Of a stretch of DNA of 60,119 nucleotides, positions 42,301-48,588 are shown in pieces. The stretch is taken from positions 1-60,119 of the forward strand of contig NZ_JAPCZG010000015.1 in the NCBI RefSeq assembly GCF_025938155.1, given 5' to 3'. The notes under the pieces were generated by a model, which was not told where the DNA came from, made no database searches, and saw only the letters and a program-made list of their open reading frames with translations. Every line of letters starts with the position of its first letter. The stretch's first letter is position 1. This DNA is from Novosphingobium sp. KCTC 2891. Its GTDB lineage: Bacteria; Pseudomonadota; Alphaproteobacteria; Sphingomonadales; Sphingomonadaceae. A program made the position numbers and the translations under genes.

Positions 42301-43478
42301 CGCTGGGGCTGAATGCCGGGGTAAGCGGCTCGATCCTGTTGCAGTCGCTCAACCGGCAGCAGGTGCTGATCGGCGATGGGCTGGCCGGACAGGGATACGC
42401 GCTTGGAAACGGTGAGTGGGCGCTGATCCGCAGTGGTTCGCTGACCATCCGGGCGCTCGACAATGCCGGCACCGGCGCCGACGTGCTGATCGGCAACCTC
42501 GACGTGACCGGCCCGCAGGCGGGCAGCACCATCGACGATCCCAACGGCGTGGTGCGCTTCGAGACGGTGGGCGCCGGGGGCAACCTGACCGGCGGCATCC
42601 GCATCGTGGGCAACGTTGCCGCGCGCGGCTTCCTGGCCACCAATGCGCTGTCGTTCGGCACCGGGTTGTTCGAACTGGATGCGGCGACCGGATCGCTGTC
42701 GGTGCGTGGCAGCGGCACGGCACCGGCTGGTATCCTGCGGATCGAGGCCGGCGGCATTCACGTCGCATCGGGCACGATCCTCGACAAGCTGCGGGCAAAC
42801 CCGTTCTACACCGGACTGGAAAGCGACCTGGACGGACCGGCGGCGGTGCAGCGGCCGGACGGGGTGCTGACTGCCGGCGGGTTCGATTTCACCATCGGGC
42901 GCACGTTCTATGTTCAGAACACCGGCACGGCGCTTGCTCCAGCCGGGTTCCTGACGGCGGCCGACGCGTTCCGCGTTGTGCCCGGCAGCACGCTGCCGCT
43001 GGTGATGATCGTCAATGGCCGCTTCAGCAGCGGTTCGACGGTACTGTCGGGCACCGACGCGGTCGACGCGTTCAAGGCCAATCACGCGCAGATCGGGTTC
43101 TTCAGCGCGGACAGCCGGCTGAACGGCTGCCTGATTTCGGCGGCAAGCTGCCTGGTCATCACCGAAACCCCCGATCCGGCGATCTCCAGCCAGATCACGC
43201 TGCTCAATGGCGGCGGGCTGGGCGATACGCCGGGCTTCGGCAGCGGTGGCGGCAGCGGTGGCGGCGATGGCCCGGACGAGGGGGACAATGGCGATGGCCA
43301 GCAGCAGGGCGAAGGCGGTGATGGCGGTGCTTCGCCAATCGCCCCGCCCACGCCGCTGATCGACATGCGGCCGCTCAACCCGCCGGGCAAGATCGAGGAG
43401 CCCGTCGCGGGCAGCGGCAATCCCGCCTTGATGGGATCGGCTGGAAACGGGAATTCGGCCCAGGGAGGCGAGCAGTGA
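33360..43478 (+). CDS. TpsA: giant filamentous-haemagglutinin-like exoprotein with Gly-rich repeats
   Basis: At 3372 residues this is the largest gene in the window. A signal peptide (1-31, cleavage after VAHA) is followed by a TPS secretion domain (about 32-270: LNRI, VISRIQSVTGGG, VFFYSPGGILVGPNARFDVGNLGL), the signature TpsB recognises. Residues about 480-1590 hold Gly-rich repeats of about 45-65 residues (GGxGxGGxAxV). Residues about 1790-2500 hold a large tandem duplication of roughly 356 residues, and residues ~2400-2800 a run of ~40-residue beta-helix-like units (AGGDLxAGALSAxGDI). Two CxxC pairs occur in the repeats (583/586 and 1111/1114), and one Cys pair in NGCLISAASC lies near the end. 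The C-terminus is a Gly/Asp/Pro-rich tail with no cell-wall anchor. It is probably a long surface or secreted beta-helix fibre; function (adhesion, biofilm, contact-dependent effect) is unknown. No C-terminal toxin domain is visible. Confidence 0.92.
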   Translation: MPRTRSRRETLTVSSLAIATVLASGAVVAHAQSFQGTGTVVAGSASVFATGTTTDVTVNSASAVIDWAPFDTTGTGTVAFQPNGTTATFTNNIDTTPNFAVLNRIIPTDPTRPISFDGQVISRIQSVTGGGVPGGTVFFYSPGGILVGPNARFDVGNLGLTTSDLPYDAQTGAFSNNGIFQFQQSQTGASIQIDPAAQITASNGSASNAYVAMVAPRIVNEGAITVDGSAALVAADAATIEFSPSGLFNIAVTSGSSATGTVLDQRGTISGAAGAAATTIHRIYMVAVPKNTAITMAIANNASLGFDPAAAADVQGNTIVLSAGYDVAGGTIGTARSAGGGTAATTLQIGAMTGTSAVIGKATGNAALTVANGSTATFESDVNLAGTADPATPGSDAALISVGTGANLTVKRSLTLTSLDAGAVNVTGVSDSSSASMDVDGGTVAVTGDLSVIADRDGLGDGGSATGGAARLTAQNAADVSVGGAINIYAGGFGAGAISAPAVGNGTGGTARLSYGSGSSVAAGSIALAADGRGGFISSTGYRGGDGAGGTATIEGLTGGGTLTVGGSVALSADGDGTFGDSCVNCTVEGGLGSGGLALFSLSGTALHTVTIGNGLNLSASASGGSAFTTKAGDASAGTARITAGGGAHVLTVTGQTTLYARGRGGEAYGTFSSANGDGGTAEIIADGAALTFGTVLVNANGEGGFNSSGGQGGIGSGGTARFVVETGGGSLTAADLTVNAQGYGGGLGEGFSGSGALGHGGFALVDAFAGSISIGSVSVDATGQGGAGYDLGGNGIGGSAAVRALGGTVTINGGSVEATGLGGFGIISGSGTGGAAEVSASNSSVSVASTFLLIARGEGGGANGVGNVGGTGTGGFATVSARNGTVSFSGLFGANAGGLGGSGFSGGGIGGDGYGGQVRFDAISNAGGPSTLSFNTAVINAKGDGGDGAVGASSIITGPGERGGAGHGGSVVINAGVSNGTLTASSLSVLADGTGGRGGAGGFSPNGMGGDGATGGSGFGGDVTLDTDGALVGVTPTGSMSLGYVSISANGLGQQGGFAGSGVTPGSAGAGGDGAGGSVTIRADRGGSKIEITDSASLTALGYGANGLGCTACLADAGQGTGGTVAILADGTTTGNTLKLLAGLTLDVSGLGGAALTTAGGAGIAGNAKIVAGSGLAMTTNDVYLKAVGFGGTAQGAFAGGAATGGLATIEMRTGSRLDVTGTITLDGSAVGGDSTGAGGIGGLGAAGTATLLSLGGTITSTGNATIFANGFGGVGDQAFGLGVGGEGRGGLATIAAGNDVGLGNGGSIALGGSATVSAEGQGRSGGIGGLGTGGHAAIATRYGQVSASSADVDAAGYGGNGLAGGTGGAGVGGVAEVISLNAVEGMGTITLGSASVLASGQGGAGGTGAISAVGAGVGGTGGAGTGGMARAIGSAGNGRIVLGDLAIGSQGLGGVGGTGAANDGGVGADGGIGGAATGGVLDVGTQSGADTGAINLGSASFGTVSALARGFGGGGGAGGAGATASGNGGAGGMAVGGRAVLLVRGSPVTLSGPGSFVADAIGGAGGAGATQGVGGDAVIGRDPGGAALVASSRFLVDNQRGSLNAGVLSFQAVAQGGAGSTTGAAINEGLPIALNLRNADIAATSMSFFAAGQQATGAAPAEILIQGGSATLSGGLSFTAPGDLVVSLDGGDLVADHVQIGAANWVAGTPAVTPGTIHGTNGVFLATAQDLITDANLQSDVGLAVGATGIVRLGNLRAGTDLDVEALGSASVGSVDAGGLATLKSGGALLVNGPIHALDTVRLHSDATVSAGNIVIDPSSNPAAVRDAVVLAGGAISLGDITAANTRLFGAQAISAGAISSGDVAVLGGGGVLLGSVAATGRVLVADISMASLGGDPSISGYDMGALFAAPPVRAAGAIAIGNTVSALSFTGATAQSFSAGGLSATNGIVLDAGGAISVGPVTAGTDISVTSDDAVLGMTFAAGGNLSIFALGDVITAGRLPGGGFGPALDLTAGGSATIRSSTGMLRLGAVTASGGLVSLDAGTDVTVGALTGQGGIAVHSLNGAISLASASAAAGAVDLAASADIVSGVLSAQSYVNAVSTGGGLQLADITAGGSVTAVAPGAITLGAIDAGRGVALSAGTTLGVGGAIHAFDAVSLQSGGTLGAGDIVIGASSDPNAVRALSVLAGGAISLGNLAAAQARLFGTQAISAGVISVDDLAVLGGGDMSLGSIGAGGRVLLAGYAMAGIGGAPSGSTYDFNALFAAAPVRAAGAITIGGTTSAGSLVAATAQGFAAGPIAVGTSFTLDAGGAVTLGPVLTGTDLAITGDDAVLTGALTAGGDLSITAQGGIATTNLPITAGGGSGAPQNVLGGGSVTLRSIGGGLLLGAVTAQNGALALDAAGDVGTASLAAHDGVSVRSTGGSVVIAGGTSATAGSIDLTANGNLSTGLLSAVGSIAAQSAAGSLQVGAVGASGGAIDLGAATDLTAGALSATGDIAARARNGVLQVDRATTTGGAISLTAGGDLGAGALSAPGDVSVRSAGGGLILADVTSAGAIDLGAAHAISAGALTAATTIAAQTAGGALQLGSAATSFGGVTLLSSGDLTAGTISAGGSVAARSSAGALHLSDIDTSGSIDLGAAGAIGAGALHASINIAVASQGGPVLVGPASASGGISLAAAGDVSADTLLGGDVSVFSSGGALNLAGINAGGTIALGAATGIAAGGLLGDAGVSASSGGAMTLGPVASPNGDITLDAGGTLVTGSLFAAGRIGLSAAGAATTDAILAGGAITGTIGGDANLAALSSRTAGIAMRSGGTLAAGFVEAATDIALVATRDLSLGPVIGRDMALLAGGNVVASSITSGSIDPQTGAIVPGSGRILLADASMASLGGQLGTFNFDALFAAAPARVSGAIRVGHASGGRFAAAAAGDVTVGALDASQDIRIDSGGTVTVDARWNAPSISIASNDIAIRTQSLDGEALGLNAGVSGSILLQSLNRQQVLIGDGLAGQGYALGNGEWALIRSGSLTIRALDNAGTGADVLIGNLDVTGPQAGSTIDDPNGVVRFETVGAGGNLTGGIRIVGNVAARGFLATNALSFGTGLFELDAATGSLSVRGSGTAPAGILRIEAGGIHVASGTILDKLRANPFYTGLESDLDGPAAVQRPDGVLTAGGFDFTIGRTFYVQNTGTALAPAGFLTAADAFRVVPGSTLPLVMIVNGRFSSGSTVLSGTDAVDAFKANHAQIGFFSADSRLNGCLISAASCLVITETPDPAISSQITLLNGGGLGDTPGFGSGGGSGGGDGPDEGDNGDGQQQGEGGDGGASPIAPPTPLIDMRPLNPPGKIEEPVAGSGNPALMGSAGNGNSAQGGEQ
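34790..38130 (+). repeat. Gly-rich higher-order repeats in the TpsA gene
   Basis: Units of about 45-65 codons, each with a short beta segment followed by a GGxGxGG turn, recur about twenty times. A longer period is also present: the block around the CxxC pair at codons 583/586 resembles the block around codons 1111/1114, offset by 1584 bases (528 codons). Confidence 0.8.
38736..40870 (+). repeat. Tandem duplication of about 1068 bases in the TpsA gene
   Basis: The segment starting at 38736 (VNGPIHALDTV) recurs at 39804 (VGGAIHAFDAV), an in-frame offset of 1068 bases or 356 codons, with matching landmarks LAGGAISLG, RLFGxQAIS, ALFAAxPVRAAGAI and SDDAVL. A 6-base indel shifts the offset to 1074 further on. 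A third, partial copy with ALFAAAPARVSGAI lies at about 41885-42225. The copies have diverged, so the duplication is not recent. Confidence 0.85.
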
Positions 43479-46400
43479 TGCGCAGGTCATTCATGATGGG
43501 CGCAAGCCTTGCCGTTCTGGCTCTGTCGGCCGCACTTCCGGCTTCGGCCAAGGCGCCGCCGCTGTCGATCCGCAACAGCTTCCGCATCGGCTCGTCGGGT
43601 GTGATGTGCACCGCGCAGAACGCGCCGGGCGATGCGCGGCTGGTGGGAATGTTCGACCGGTCCTATCGGCTGACCTGCCGCGATGCGGCGGGGGCAGTGG
43701 GCACGCTGATCGCGGTGCGGCGGGATGTGGTGGCGGCAAGCGAGCCGAGCGCCATGCCGGGCGTGCAGGTGGAATGCGCCGCGCCGGCCAAGGCGGTGAT
43801 CGACCAGCTGGGCGAGGTGGAAAGCCTCGCTTGCCGCGATCCGCGCTCGCGGGTCGATTACCGGCGCTATGTCGTGCGGCGGGGCGGGGTGACTTATTTC
43901 GTCGAAGGTCTGGCGGGCTATGATCCGGCGCTGCGGCTTGCGGTGGCAAGCGTGGTGGCCGATCGCCCGGTCGAAGGCGAGGTCCGCGTTGCAACGACCG
44001 AAGTGTCGGACCCGGCGGCGTTCGCGCGGATCCAGGCGGGCCAGCTCGACCAGCTTGGTGCGCGGGACGAAGGCTATCTGCGCAACAATGGCGGCAGCTT
44101 CGCTGAATCCGCCGAATTTTTCGAAGCGCTCGCCACGCGCGATCGCAGCAGCGGCAATCCGGGGCTGGCCGAAGCGCTGGCGAACCAGGGCCTGCAACAG
44201 TCCAACCTCGGCAACTTCGCGGCGGCACAGCGCCTGTTCGAGGACGGCCGCAAGGCCCTGGCGCCGAACGACGGCGTGACCGAGCGGCGCCTGCGCAATT
44301 ACCGCGCGATCGACCTGCTCAACCAGCGCAAGCCCGATGCGGCGCTAACCGAGCTGGGCCGGCCGGTCGTGCCGGTGGAGATATCGTTCGACCGCGACAA
44401 GCTGGCCATGGGCGAAATCAACATGCCTCTGTCGGAGCAGATCAACCGCGAGAACGATTCGCTGCGGCGGCTGGGCGGCATCGATCCGGGGCTCAGCCCG
44501 GTCGAACGCGCCGAAATCCTCGATGCGCAGGGCGTCGCGCTGACGGGTACCGCCGCACGGCTGCAGGGGCACTGGCCAGATGCGGCGGCGAAGTTCGCCG
44601 AAGCCGAGCGGCGGCTGCTCGCCGTGCGGGGCGGGCGCGTGGTTTCGACCGGCTGGCTGCGCTCCGAAATCCAGATCGAGGAAGCGCTGCTGAGCGAGGC
44701 GCAGGGCCGCCAGGCGGAGGCGTCGGCCGATTTCGACCGCGCCATCGCGACCATTGCCGATGCTTTCCCGCAATCGCCGACGCTTCTGGCGGCGCAGGCG
44801 CGAAAGGCGGCATTCCTGGGCCGTTCCGGTGACAGCGCCGGGGCAGAAGCGCTGTTCGCCAAGGTGATCGACCAAAGCGCGATGGTGCCCGACAGCGGCA
44901 CCACGCTGCGCGAATTGCTCTCGCCCTATTTCGGCTTGCTGGCGCGGGACGGCGGAGCGGGGAGCGCGGCGGCGATGTTCACGGCGGCGCAGGTTCTCCA
45001 GCGCCCCGGCGTCGCGCAGACGCAGGCAGTGCTGGCGCGCGAACTGTCGGAAGGCAATGACGATGCGGCGGCGCTGTTCCGCCTTTCCGTGGCGCGCAGC
45101 CGCGACATCGCGCGGACCGATGCCGACGTGACGCGCCTGGCCGCCCTGACCGCGCCGACCGCTCAGGAGCAACAGGCTCTGAAAGCGGCGCAGGACACGC
45201 TGGCCTCGCTCCAGCGCGACCAGACCGAACTGGTCAGCAAGTTGGCGGCATTCCCGCGCTACAACGTGCTCGCGCCGCAGCGGGTCAACCTTGCCGAACT
45301 CCAGCAGGCGCTGCGTCCGGGCGAGGCCTATTACAAGCTGATCGCGGCGGGCGACGATCTCTATGCGCTGTTCGCCACGCCGGATGATTCCCTCACGTTC
45401 CGCATCGATCTCGACCGGGCGAAGCTTGCCGCCGAAGTGCAGGCGATCCGTGATACCATCGTGAAGGTCGAGGGCGGCCGTCAGGTGAACTATCCGTTCG
45501 ATCTCGACCGCTCTCGCGCGCTCTATCTCAAGCTGTTCGGCCCGCTTGATGCCGGGCTGGCGCAAGTGCGCCACCTGGTGTTCGAGCCGGACGCGGCGAT
45601 GCTGCAACTGCCGCCCTCGGTGCTGGTGACCGACGACAAGGGCATCGCGGCCTACAAGAAACGGACGCAGGCGGCGGACGCCGATCTGTTCGACTTCACC
45701 GGCATCGCCTGGCTCGGGCGAGGGCGCGAAGTGTCGATCGCGGTCAGTCCGCGCGGTTTCCTCGATATTCGCAAGCTCGCCCCCTCGCACGCATCGCGGC
45801 CCTACCTTGGCCTTGGCCATAACGCCGTGCCCCAGCTGCGCCCGGTTGCGGCAGTGGCGGACGAGTGCGAATGGCCGCTGGTGACGTGGCAGCGCCCGAT
45901 CTCGGCAGACGAACTGCTGTTCGCGCAGAAGACCATTGGCGGGACCAGCGCGGTGCACACCGATGCAGCCTTCAGCGATACCGCGCTGCTGGGCGATGCC
46001 TCGCTCGATCAGTACCGTGTACTGCACTTCGCCACGCACGGGCTGGTCACGGCGCCGCGCGCCGATTGCCCGGCCCGCCCGGCGCTGGTGACCAGCTTCG
46101 GCGGTCCCGGCTCCGACGGACTGCTGTCGTTCCGCGAGATTTTCGACCTCAAGCTCGACGCCGACCTCGTGATCCTGTCGGCCTGCGACACGGCCGGCAT
46201 CGCCAGCGTCAGCGCCAGCCGCGAGGCGGGCGTGACGACGGGTGGCAACTACGCGCTCGACGGGTTGGTGCGCGCCTTCGTGGGCGCGGGCGCACGCTCG
46301 GTCGTGGCCAGTCACTGGCCGGTGCCCGACGATTACGACGCTACCAAGCGACTGATCGGCGGCATGATCGGGGCGGCACCGGGCAAGCCGCTCGCCGCAG

Positions 46401-46543
46401 CGCTGGCGGATGCCGAGCAGAAGCTGATGGACGATCCCAACACATCGCACCCGTTCTACTGGGCGGCGTTCATCATCCTGGGCGACGGGGCAAAGCCGCT
46501 GGTGCCGGCCGTCCCCGGAGCGCAAGCGAACCCCGCCCGTTGA
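43478..46543 (+). CDS. Exported TPR-like CHAT-domain (caspase-like) protein
   Basis: CHAT domains are clan-CD caspase-like proteases. This 1021-residue protein has a signal peptide (MGASLAVLALSAALPASA), an unrecognised Cys-containing N-terminal region (about 30-170), helical TPR-like repeats (about 190-600) and a C-terminal CHAT domain (about 640-1010). The catalytic pair is intact: His854 in LHFATHG and Cys903 in ILSACDTAG. Downstream elements typical of CHAT (LVRAFVGAGARSVVASHWPVPD and the closing HPFYWAAFIILGD) are also present. The start overlaps the TpsA stop (TGATG), so it is the third gene of the TPS operon. Export suggests a periplasmic or outer-membrane site. I infer it may process or be triggered by TpsA; no substrate is shown. 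Confidence 0.92.
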   Translation: MRRSFMMGASLAVLALSAALPASAKAPPLSIRNSFRIGSSGVMCTAQNAPGDARLVGMFDRSYRLTCRDAAGAVGTLIAVRRDVVAASEPSAMPGVQVECAAPAKAVIDQLGEVESLACRDPRSRVDYRRYVVRRGGVTYFVEGLAGYDPALRLAVASVVADRPVEGEVRVATTEVSDPAAFARIQAGQLDQLGARDEGYLRNNGGSFAESAEFFEALATRDRSSGNPGLAEALANQGLQQSNLGNFAAAQRLFEDGRKALAPNDGVTERRLRNYRAIDLLNQRKPDAALTELGRPVVPVEISFDRDKLAMGEINMPLSEQINRENDSLRRLGGIDPGLSPVERAEILDAQGVALTGTAARLQGHWPDAAAKFAEAERRLLAVRGGRVVSTGWLRSEIQIEEALLSEAQGRQAEASADFDRAIATIADAFPQSPTLLAAQARKAAFLGRSGDSAGAEALFAKVIDQSAMVPDSGTTLRELLSPYFGLLARDGGAGSAAAMFTAAQVLQRPGVAQTQAVLARELSEGNDDAAALFRLSVARSRDIARTDADVTRLAALTAPTAQEQQALKAAQDTLASLQRDQTELVSKLAAFPRYNVLAPQRVNLAELQQALRPGEAYYKLIAAGDDLYALFATPDDSLTFRIDLDRAKLAAEVQAIRDTIVKVEGGRQVNYPFDLDRSRALYLKLFGPLDAGLAQVRHLVFEPDAAMLQLPPSVLVTDDKGIAAYKKRTQAADADLFDFTGIAWLGRGREVSIAVSPRGFLDIRKLAPSHASRPYLGLGHNAVPQLRPVAAVADECEWPLVTWQRPISADELLFAQKTIGGTSAVHTDAAFSDTALLGDASLDQYRVLHFATHGLVTAPRADCPARPALVTSFGGPGSDGLLSFREIFDLKLDADLVILSACDTAGIASVSASREAGVTTGGNYALDGLVRAFVGAGARSVVASHWPVPDDYDATKRLIGGMIGAAPGKPLAAALADAEQKLMDDPNTSHPFYWAAFIILGDGAKPLVPAVPGAQANPAR

Positions 46544-46553
46544 TCAGGCGGGG
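46531..46553. terminator. Hairpin at the end of the TPS-CHAT operon
   Basis: CCCCGCC (46531-46537) pairs perfectly with GGCGGGG (46547-46553). The hairpin spans the CHAT stop codon and lies between convergent genes. No T tract is present. Confidence 0.4.
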
Positions 46554-46568
46554 GCCTGCACACCGCGT

Positions 46569-47751
46569 TCAGGCCGCCTTCCTGGCCGGTGTGGGGGATG
46601 GGCTTCCCGCCATTATGATCTGGTTGCGGCCGGCGTCCTTGGCGGCATAAAGCGCTTCGTCCGCCGCCTTCATCGCCGCGCTCTTGCCGGGATAGGCAAA
46701 CACGTCGGCCAGCCCGCCGGAAAACGTGATCCGGCCGAACGGCATGTCGGTCGCGCGATTGATGAGCCGGCGCTCGGCGATTTCTGCACGCGCGATGTCG
46801 AGCTTCGCCCAGGCTTGCGCCAGTGTCTGGCCGCGGAACAGCACCGCGAATTCCTCGCCGCCGTGCCGCGCGACGTGGCAGCGCGAATTCGAAATGCGGT
46901 CCAGCGTCCACCTTGAGCACGCGGTCGCCGGCCGGATGGCCGTGGGTGTCGTTGATCCGCTTGAAGTGGTCGATGTCACAGAAGGCGACGCACAGCGCAT
47001 CGCCGGCGACGCGCGCCTCGCGCAGTTCCCGGCCGAACAGATGGTCGAAGGCGCGGCGGTTGGGCAGCCCGGTCAGGTGGTCCTGATCGGCGGCGCGTCG
47101 GGTTTCTTCCAAGGTCGCCTGAAGGTCCTGCGCGCGCTTTTCGCTCTCGGCAAGGTCGCTTTCGACGGCGCGCGTCCGTTCCATCATGGCGCGGGTGAGC
47201 AAGGTCAGCTCCGCGATCGCCGCGTCGGTGGACGTGACGCCGTGCAGGTCATCGACATGGCGTTGCAGCGCGGTGTTGTATTCGCTGGTCGCCGTGCGCG
47301 CTCCCTGCATGGTGTCCCCGAAGTCCTCCAGCCCTTCCTCCAGCTGGCCGATCAGCGCGTGCAGCGTTTCCTCTGCCTTGTCCGGACCAAGGTCGCGGCC
47401 GACTTCTTCAAGCCAGCGCAAGGTGAGCGGCAGGCCCTTTTCGGTGCGCTCCAGGATCATCTGGGCGAGACGCGGGCGGGCGCCCGTCACGCAATCATAG
47501 GCGATGCCGAGCGTGTAGGGCAGGATTTCAAGATCGTGGTCGATCAGGAAATCGGCAACCTTGCCCAGCATCCGCCGCTTGGCCGGCAGCCAGATCTCGC
47601 GTGCGGTGGGATCGCGGTAGCCCGGCGTGTCGGGCGCCGCGATCGGAGGCGAGGCGCCCTTGTTGTCGCCATCGCCCGAATCGTGGCCAAGTCCGAACCA
47701 CTGCCGCCAGCGGCTGGGCCGCGCGCTATCGCCTGAATCGTGATCGCTCAT
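46569..47751 (-). pseudogene. Diguanylate cyclase (GGEEF), frameshifted
   Basis: The N-terminal ~230 residues form a helical cytoplasmic region (LPAKRRMLGKVADFLIDHDLEILPYTL) with a coiled coil leading into a GGDEF domain: DHLTGLPNRRAF, CDIDHFKRINDTHGHPAGDRVLKV. At about 46900-46911 the frame is lost. The continuation LDRISNSRCHVARHGGEEFAVLF, with an intact GGEEF site, is in another frame and runs to 46569 (ending TPARKAA). A missing base, or one plus a few codons, in the loop before LDRIS explains it. It may be a true pseudogene or a sequencing error in GC-rich DNA. Without the shift it would be an active-looking cyclase without an RxxD inhibitory site. Confidence 0.85.
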
Positions 47752-47851
47752 CAACGAGAGGACGGCAGCATGGGCGCAGGCTTAACCGCGCCCCTTCCGC
47801 CGTCCTCTCGGAAATGGAACTTTCGTCTACAAGCGCTTGCCGGCGCCGCGA

Positions 47852-48559
47852 TCAGCGTACGCGCGGGCCGCCGAACGGCATCGGCGGGGGAGGGCGACGA
47901 TGGCCGCGCGGCAGTTGCGCCTGGTACGCGCGGCCGCAGTGCTGGACGCAATAGGGGAAACCGGGGTTCACCTTGTCGCCGCAGAAATGGAAGTCCGGCT
48001 CGCCCGGATGGCCCATCGGCCAGCGGCAGATGCGGTCGTTCAAATCGAGCAGGCTGGTCTTGCTCGAGATTTCCGGGCTGGGACGCGCGGGCACGAGGCG
48101 GCGCGGCGGCGCGGGCGGGATCGGCGCCTGCTGGTCGCCAGGACCCTGACGGAGAAACCCGCCGGGGCCGACCGATACGATGCGCGGCTGGGGCGTGGCG
48201 GGCGGCGTGGGGGCATCACCCGCGGCAGGAGCCGCAGCCACCGGAGCCGGAGCAGGGGCCGGACGGGGTGCGGGTGCCGGCGCCGAAGGCGCGGGGGTGG
48301 GCGCAACTGCGCGGGGTGCCGGCGCGGGACGCGGTTCCGCCGCCGGTGCTGGCGCTGGCTTGGCCGCCTTGGGCGCCGGGCTTTCGGTCTTGTCGTTGGG
48401 CTTGACCGGGGAAGGCCGCGCCTTGAGGCCCAGGCGGTGCGCCTTGCCGATCACGGCGTTGCGGCTGACGCCGCCAAGCTCTTCCGCGATCTGGCTGGCG
48501 GTGGCGCCGCCTTCCCACATCTTGGTCAGCTTCTCGATGCGCTCTTCCGTCCAGCTCAT
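47852..48559 (-). CDS. gcrA: Cell-cycle regulator GcrA
   Basis: GcrA is an alphaproteobacterial sigma-70 cofactor that activates promoters carrying CcrM-methylated GANTC sites. The 235-residue protein starts with the diagnostic helix-turn-helix MSWTEERIEKLTKMWEGG ... GGVSRNAVIGKAHRLGL. A long Pro/Ala-rich linker follows (about 50-160). The C-terminal sigma-interacting region contains DRICRWPMGHPGEPDFHFCG and PYCVQHCGRAYQ with a likely Cys cluster. The linker is longer than in Caulobacter. It is divergent from an ABC permease gene only 29 bases away. Confidence 0.96.
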   Translation of the reverse strand: MSWTEERIEKLTKMWEGGATASQIAEELGGVSRNAVIGKAHRLGLKARPSPVKPNDKTESPAPKAAKPAPAPAAEPRPAPAPRAVAPTPAPSAPAPAPRPAPAPAPVAAAPAAGDAPTPPATPQPRIVSVGPGGFLRQGPGDQQAPIPPAPPRRLVPARPSPEISSKTSLLDLNDRICRWPMGHPGEPDFHFCGDKVNPGFPYCVQHCGRAYQAQLPRGHRRPPPPMPFGGPRVR

Positions 48560-48588
48560 GCCTACACAATTCCTTCAGGGGACACGGA

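Noticed and set aside
42900..43478. C-terminal toxin domain on TpsA (contact-dependent inhibition type)
   Set aside because: There is no VENN-like boundary, no nuclease motif and no small immunity gene downstream. The end is a low-complexity Gly/Asp/Pro tail.
33036..43490. Very long open frames antisense to the TpsA gene (up to 1444 codons)
   Set aside because: They are Arg/Ala-rich with no domain, no suitable starts, and arise from GC-rich repetitive coding DNA. The sense frame has a signal peptide and a TPS domain.
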